From Pseudomonas protegens CHA0 (GTDB lineage: Bacteria > Pseudomonadota > Gammaproteobacteria > Pseudomonadales > Pseudomonadaceae), in NCBI RefSeq assembly GCF_000397205.1, contig NC_021237.1, positions 2,605,001-2,669,000 of the forward strand: DNA of 64,000 bases, read 5' to 3'. The position numbers and the translations under genes are program-made. Below the pieces are notes generated by a model. The model saw only the letters and a list, made by a program, of their open reading frames with translations. It made no database searches and was not told the DNA's origin. Below, in pieces: positions 59,468 through 64,000 of this stretch; positions within the stretch are counted from its first letter, which is position 1; each line of letters opens with the position of its first letter.

Positions 59468-62074
59468 TCAGGCCACTCGCTTCGAGTAGATATCCATCCA
59501 GTCCGCAAGTGATCGCATATCGGTTTCGAGTTGAACAAGTTCTGGGGGGACTGCTGGGAGATCGTCTGCCTGAGAATGCTCATACACAGAGTATCGTGTC
59601 ATCAAATCGTCGATCAGATCACAATCTGCCTGAGTGATGTTGCTTAGCTGCCTCAGTAGCCCTTTGGTCATCACTTCCCTGCGGAATCGCAGCACGACGC
59701 TGTTCAGCATCACCACCTCAACAGTGCGCTCCACGATGATTCGGAAGTCACTGCAAATACTCTTGGCCATGAGGTCGTAGCTTTCGGCATCGCCTTCTGC
59801 CTGGTGCCTCTTGAGTCGGGCTAAGCTCTCATTTAGGAGCTTGTTGATGGCCGGCTTTGGTTTCGAGTCTCGAGGACTTTGTCCAGTCAGAATGCCGGAT
59901 GTTTTGTCGAGACGCCGAAGCGTCTGAACGTCAAAGGTTATGTCTGGGATATTTGGATGTTCCTTCACTTTCTTCACTGCAGATTCCAGGAGTGTCACCA
60001 GCGACAGCCTGTGGGTGAAGATGATGACCTGGCGGGTCTGTGCTAAATCTACGAGTCGCGCGACAACCCGCTCCTCAAAATCTTGATCGAGTGAGGAAAT
60101 CGGGTCGTCGAAAATAAACGGGGCTACTTGATTTGAGCCAGTAATATCAGCCAGGAATGCAGCCAAGGCCACAATTCTTGTCTCACCCTCACTGAGAATT
60201 TGTTCTGGCGGACGGGCTCCTTTCGCGCCGACAAGCGTCAGTCCGAATGTTGTCCTGCCTTTACCGACTGTTTTGCTTTGAGGGGCTACAGGCAACCTCG
60301 AGCCCCCTAGTAGCTTGAGTTCGGCGGCGAAGCGAGTTTGATATCCGGCCTCCACTTCGGATTTCGCCAGCTCGTTGTTCTTGATCGTAAGCGCGTTGGT
60401 TGCAGTAAGTCGGATGGCTTTCCCATACTGGTCAACGGCCAACAACCTGTCACGTTCGGTCAGGATTGCTGGTTTGTTTTGCGACAGCCACTGCAGGGCT
60501 TTCAGCTTACGGAGTTGCGCCTCCATCTGCTGTCGTTTTCCGTCTTGAGAGAGCTCGGTTAGCGACTTTTCTTCGCCGCCTAATTGCTCGGTTAAATCTG
60601 TCAGTGCCTGATCTACCGGTGACCATTCGAATACGGCAACATTTTCGATTTGTTCAGCTGTCTCGAGATCAGAACGTCTTTTCACCAAGGTTTTATGCAG
60701 ATCGATGGCCTGCTGTTGATCCAGTTTGATCAGTGCCATGTGAGCTAACCAGTCCTGTTCTTTCGGCGATTGGGGTAGGGCACGAACAAAGCCCTGATGT
60801 TTGTCTTCTGCTTGTTTTGCGCCTAGCTCCAAACCTTCGGTGACAAACTGCTCAAAGTGGCTCAAACGATGGCTAGCATCCTCATTGAGCTCTTGCTGGC
60901 AAAGCACACACCTTGCTTGCTCACCCACAACAGGAAATGGTTGACCGGGGTAAGCATTATTTTGAGAGAACAATCGAGCCTGAGCCCATAACTGCTGCCA
61001 CACCGCCTCGCCGACTCCTTCGAGTGGGGTTTCGGTGAAAAGTTGTTGAGCAAATTTCTGAGCGGCTTGCCGCTTTTGCTTGGCATCAGCGTTGGCACTT
61101 ACGATGATCTGTGCTGTTTCGTTGGAGAGCTTGTCCTTGAGCTGGCTCATAGCCAGCCGAACTGTTTCCACTCCCTGCTTTTCTTTCGTGATGGAGGCCA
61201 GTCGGCCCGCCACGTCCTTCTGGGCCAGCGCACCTTCTATGATGATCCGCTCAGCGTCCTGCTCGGGAGAGTACGTACAGAGTTTGTCGATAGCAGCAGT
61301 AGTCGTTGCAGGCTTAATACCTGCAAGCCACTTACGTTCCTCAGTGACTTCTAAGTCCGCTGGGAATTGTGGCAATGCACTTAGCAATGCATTCTTCGAT
61401 GCGGTGAGGTGCTGATTAACCTTGTCTGACACGGCGATCAATGAGGCCACGAATTTCATTTGGCTTGGCTCGTAGCTAGCCTCGTTTTTGCCCATGTATT
61501 GGGAAGCCGTTCTCGAGTCAAATATCTGGGCGTGACGAAGTAAAGGATCTGCCCCCTGGGCAAGCGTCCATTCAATTACTCCTTTCTTTTCTCCTGCCGA
61601 GACTTGGAAATTAGCCCTGCAGGCCTCAGGTTCTTCAATGAAGACGTTAGGGTGAATTTCGTCCTTCGATCTTGAGCCACATGCCTGTTTCAGCAGGCGT
61701 GCATATCCGCTTTTTCCTGAACCATTTTGACCGTAGAACACTGTGATGTTGCTTGGACCAATGGGTAGTGCTGCGCCTGATTTGATCGCATTCAACCCGT
61801 GGACTTCTGAGATCCCGTCTATGCGGATGGTAGGACGGCTCGCAGCAAGTGCCAACGAGCCTGCCGATACGGTGCCGAAGCCTAGATCTTCTTCCTTCTT
61901 CGATTCGACCATGCAAAGCCGGGCAAGCTCCGTGATCTGGTCGTCTGTAGGGGGCTTCTTGGTCTCGATTAAATTCTTGGCGGCTGTCTGTAACCACCGG
62001 CTTCTTTCGCCGAGCCAAATTTCAAAATCGTCGGCAACGGGAGCGTCTAGCCCATTCAAATCTGGAACACCCAT
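59468..62074 (-). CDS. Rad50/RloC-like ABC ATPase with CxxC hook
   Basis: 868 residues. Walker A GQNGSGKS at 115-122, ABC signature LSEGE at 627-631, Walker B FIFDDP at 653-658 and H-loop FTHR at 686-689 give an SMC/Rad50-type head split by a long coiled coil with CVLC at 389-392, the zinc-hook position. The C-terminus after 700 is helical (SICSDFRIIVERTVEVVML) without a recognised nuclease. This resembles RloC/PrrC-related ATPases used in phage defence, but the effector is not visible. It is encoded alone and is lower in GC than the core genes. Confidence 0.8.
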   Translation of the reverse strand: MGVPDLNGLDAPVADDFEIWLGERSRWLQTAAKNLIETKKPPTDDQITELARLCMVESKKEEDLGFGTVSAGSLALAASRPTIRIDGISEVHGLNAIKSGAALPIGPSNITVFYGQNGSGKSGYARLLKQACGSRSKDEIHPNVFIEEPEACRANFQVSAGEKKGVIEWTLAQGADPLLRHAQIFDSRTASQYMGKNEASYEPSQMKFVASLIAVSDKVNQHLTASKNALLSALPQFPADLEVTEERKWLAGIKPATTTAAIDKLCTYSPEQDAERIIIEGALAQKDVAGRLASITKEKQGVETVRLAMSQLKDKLSNETAQIIVSANADAKQKRQAAQKFAQQLFTETPLEGVGEAVWQQLWAQARLFSQNNAYPGQPFPVVGEQARCVLCQQELNEDASHRLSHFEQFVTEGLELGAKQAEDKHQGFVRALPQSPKEQDWLAHMALIKLDQQQAIDLHKTLVKRRSDLETAEQIENVAVFEWSPVDQALTDLTEQLGGEEKSLTELSQDGKRQQMEAQLRKLKALQWLSQNKPAILTERDRLLAVDQYGKAIRLTATNALTIKNNELAKSEVEAGYQTRFAAELKLLGGSRLPVAPQSKTVGKGRTTFGLTLVGAKGARPPEQILSEGETRIVALAAFLADITGSNQVAPFIFDDPISSLDQDFEERVVARLVDLAQTRQVIIFTHRLSLVTLLESAVKKVKEHPNIPDITFDVQTLRRLDKTSGILTGQSPRDSKPKPAINKLLNESLARLKRHQAEGDAESYDLMAKSICSDFRIIVERTVEVVMLNSVVLRFRREVMTKGLLRQLSNITQADCDLIDDLMTRYSVYEHSQADDLPAVPPELVQLETDMRSLADWMDIYSKRVA

Positions 62075-62207
62075 TGAGACATCTCCTTGAAAAGACTGCT
62101 GACGACCGAGTATAGGCCAGTAGTGGCAAATTGCTTTTGGTGCGGCTCGACCAGGTAAGCGTCCCTCCTTAATAGTTAGAAAAAGTACAGATTTGGTATT
62201 GGCTGGA

Positions 62208-62235
62208 GCGACCGTTTTTGACCTAAAACGGTCGC
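62208..62235. repeat. Perfect 11-bp inverted repeat
   Basis: GCGACCGTTTT (62208-62218) and AAAACGGTCGC (62225-62235) with a six-base spacer. It lies in the 421-bp gap between the ATPase start and the LRAT gene 3' end, in which no gene is supported. It could be an operator of the ATPase gene or an old mobile-element end. Confidence 0.5.
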
Positions 62236-62430
62236 TTGTGAGAGGCTGCTTCCGGGCGAAGGCAACCTGTCACAAGCTGATCACCGTGTGTTTTTGAAAC
62301 GATTCTGGCTGTGAATGCAACCGGTCGATGCAACTTGCCAGCGATGGCTGCGATCTGCTGCGCGCCTTGGGTGAGAGAACCATGGGGCAGGCTGATCCTG
62401 CGTACACCCCGGTTGAGTTCTGAAGATACG

Positions 62431-62459
62431 AAAAAGGCGCCGCAATGCGTCGCCTTTTT
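62431..62459 (-). terminator. Rho-independent terminator after the LRAT gene
   Basis: AAAAAGGCG (62431-62439) and CGCCTTTTT (62451-62459) form a stem around CGCAATGCG, followed on the minus strand by the T-run. It lies 37 bp past the LRAT stop. By symmetry it can also act on the plus strand. Confidence 0.8.
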
Positions 62460-62495
62460 ACTGGAGGGGCAGGCCGTTGCTGAAGTCTCAACGAC

Positions 62496-63218
62496 CTACC
62501 ACCAGTCCGTAACCAAATCCCAGATGCTACTGACCACATAGGCCGCGCCTACTGCGACGGCTGCTGTTGCCACCGCCGGGGCAAGTGCTGTGCCTCCGAC
62601 GATACCGACTGTGCTCAGCCCCACAGCCGTCATGCTGGAAACTCCACCCGTAGCCGCGAAACCTGCAACGGTGCTGACTGCACCCTTGGCCACGGCCTGT
62701 CCAGCCAATGATCGGGCCACGTGATTGGCTGCGGTCTTGGTTGCCTGGCCGGCCAGTATTTTGCCTGCGGCCGAGGTCCCCGCTTTAGTGAGTAGAACCT
62801 TGGTCGTTTGTTCGGCCGTTTGCTTTGCCACTTGGCGCATCAGCAGGTGGGTTACGAGGTTGCTACTCAGGCGTTCGGTCGCGGCGTTGATCTGTTCGCT
62901 GGAGTGCCGGTCGGTGGCGCACCAGGTGGCGAAGTGTTCGCAATTGTTGAACAGAAGATTGTATTCATCCTCGCCCAGCCTGGAGCGCGCCCGACGACAG
63001 ATTTCGGGCCCGCGGAAGTAGACCTTTTTGTAGGTCTTGATTCGCGCTTTCTTGTTTTGCAGGAAGGCTTCAAGAGAGGTCGACTCGATACATCCCTTAT
63101 GAAGACCCGAGCCCATACCGGAATAGTGGATCACGCGATTTCTGCCGACAAAAATCCCGTGGTGGGTATAGAGACCTCGACCAACAATAAGATGAGTTCC
63201 AGTGGGGTAAATGTCCAA
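62496..63218 (-). CDS. LRAT-domain (NlpC/P60-fold) protein with hydrophobic tail
   Basis: 240 residues. Residues 1-100 show the permuted papain-like LRAT triad: His20 in YTHHGIFVGRNRVIHYSG, His31, and Cys93 in NNCEHFATWC. Residues about 135-240 are Ala/Gly/Val-rich and hydrophobic (SSMTAVGLSTVGIVGGTALA), likely membrane-inserting. LRAT enzymes move acyl groups between lipids. Bacterial versions occur in effectors and defence-like genes. It is not near other lipid genes. An effector or a membrane-damaging factor is possible. Confidence 0.78.
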   Translation of the reverse strand: MDIYPTGTHLIVGRGLYTHHGIFVGRNRVIHYSGMGSGLHKGCIESTSLEAFLQNKKARIKTYKKVYFRGPEICRRARSRLGEDEYNLLFNNCEHFATWCATDRHSSEQINAATERLSSNLVTHLLMRQVAKQTAEQTTKVLLTKAGTSAAGKILAGQATKTAANHVARSLAGQAVAKGAVSTVAGFAATGGVSSMTAVGLSTVGIVGGTALAPAVATAAVAVGAAYVVSSIWDLVTDWW

Positions 63219-63506
63219 TCAGGCTCCAGTGATGTGCTTTTGAAGGCGGCACTCGCAAGCGTTCCGGTGATATCGAGGGGCTTGATCCGTGTCGCAATCT
63301 TCATGCAGGCATTTCCAGCTGTTCATGGGCGTATCGCCAAGATTGTCGCCCCGAGCATAGGTTGCATCATAAACATCGGGCCCCAGTGGTTGCCATCAAA
63401 ATGCCGCTATTTACGTTGCGTCTTTTCGCGGGCTGGGCGCTTCGGGTATCACTGCGGTATGTGCGCTCGAAAGCACGGGTATTGGGTAGCGCAGGAGTAG
63501 GGCGTC
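63219..63506. other. Intergenic region with remnant of an immunity-gene 3' end
   Basis: 288 bp without a complete gene. Positions 63478-63502 repeat 55630-55654 (the 3' end of the PoNi-type gene) over 25 bases with two mismatches, and in that frame give YWVAQE and a stop, like the YWVAQG tail of the immunity protein. The rest may hold the LRAT promoter. Confidence 0.45.
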
Positions 63507-64000
63507 CTAACCCTTGTCGCCATGCACCAATATCCGGCCGTCATACCCACAGCTGATCCAGCCACCGGAGCGGGTGGGGAGCACATCGGTTGCAAAGTTG
63601 TCGTGTGAGCCGATGCTCACCCCTTGCCGTGAGGGCAGGTTCCAGCGCTTGACGAATCCGTCCTCGCCGCAGGTCAGCAGCATGTGTCGCGCCTCGAAGC
63701 GCACGCGTCGGACAGGCCCGTCATGAGCGGCAAGGCAATCCAGGAGCGCCAGCATCGGTTCGGTCGCTAGCAGGTGCACCGCGCCGTCGAGATCACCAAC
63801 GGCCAAGGTGACGCTGCCATTGGCGTCGATCCAGCTCGCCAGCGTTCTCAGGGGGCGGCCCAGATCGAGCACTTGTACGCAGTCCCGCTCCTCGGGTTGC
63901 CACAGCCTGACGGTTCCATCCTCCGATGCGGTGGCGAAACCACCCTTGGCCGTAGGCGCGATCGCCCAGACCCAGCAGGCGTGGGCCTGACGTCTGTCCG
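63507..64000 (-). CDS. WD40 beta-propeller protein (N-terminal part outside window)
   Basis: The minus-strand frame is open from 64000 to the stop at 63507, at least 164 residues. It shows propeller repeats ending in D-G-x-V-x-x-W or similar: GGFATASEDGTVRLWQ, LAVGDLDGAVHLLA, LLTCGEDGFVKRWN and WISCGYDGRILVHGD. It is a scaffold-type protein. The Met near 63872 is internal, since the repeats continue upstream of it. Confidence 0.75.
   Translation of the reverse strand, partial: DRRQAHACWVWAIAPTAKGGFATASEDGTVRLWQPEERDCVQVLDLGRPLRTLASWIDANGSVTLAVGDLDGAVHLLATEPMLALLDCLAAHDGPVRRVRFEARHMLLTCGEDGFVKRWNLPSRQGVSIGSHDNFATDVLPTRSGGWISCGYDGRILVHGDKG

Noticed and set aside
62808..63500. 230-codon plus-strand frame
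   Set aside because: Mostly antisense to the LRAT gene. Only its last codons (YWVAQE) seem meaningful, as a remnant, and these are reported apart.

Overview
The window reads as chromosome of a fluorescent-group Pseudomonas (P. protegens / P. chlororaphis-like). Grounds: high GC, Pseudomonas-type REP elements (GTAGGAGC...GGCTCCTAC) scattered between genes, a lysA/lysR pair, the dhcR-dhcAB-atoB arrangement, and a Spu/Puu polyamine locus. Genus is inferred from gene content only; species is not determined.

Layout. 1-5.4 kb: FAD monooxygenase (cut by the left edge), LysE exporter, DUF1615 lipoprotein, a frameshifted HisRS-like gene behind a short His-rich leader peptide and a terminator (possible histidine attenuator), DUF4349 lipoprotein, PaaI-type thioesterase. 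5.4-14.6 kb: an RNA-repair locus. rtcR (CARF + sigma54 activator) is divergent from a sigma54-promoter operon holding rsr (Ro60), an intergenic array of five Y-RNA-like ncRNA units, rtcB, a HEAT-repeat protein, an unknown protein, a nucleotidyltransferase and rtcA. 14.6-23.6 kb: GST, M50-like membrane metalloprotease, DUF3144, chemoreceptor, LysR, and an MFS transporter whose 3' end has been joined to a decayed PhoD-like phosphatase. 23.7-26.1 kb: lysA and lysR. 26.7-30.3 kb: atoB, dhcB, dhcA and divergent dhcR. 30.3-43.8 kb: sirtuin, PchR-like AraC regulator with a Fur-box-like site and an MFS gene, a second chemoreceptor, an LTA-synthase-type sulfatase, an AbrB-type membrane protein with LysR, CBS protein, SolA-like oxidase, DUF2867, and a papain-like secreted protein. 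43.9-54.6 kb: polyamine uptake (potGHI and potF) and gamma-glutamylation catabolism (spuA, puuA, puuC, puuB, puuR). 54.7-64 kb: an accessory segment, by eye lower in GC, with an orphan PoNi-type immunity gene, a small unknown, a two-gene GIY-YIG / coiled-coil membrane pair, an IS3-family remnant, a Rad50-like ATPase with a CxxC hook, an LRAT-domain protein and a WD40 gene cut by the right edge.

The outstanding item is the array at 8800-9363. Each unit has the same closing stem with a 5' (C/T)GAATGC and a 3' TTGTC(G/A) signature. Three units carry a complete tRNA-like module in circularly permuted order: T-arm, acceptor 3' strand, capping loop, acceptor 5' strand, D-arm. These look like Ro60-binding Y RNAs of the YrlA type, expanded into a graded tandem series and placed under RtcR/sigma54 control together with the RtcB ligase, the RtcA cyclase and three extra proteins.

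A second pattern is that several genes take their TAG stop codon from the first bases of a REP or of a 124-bp repeat.
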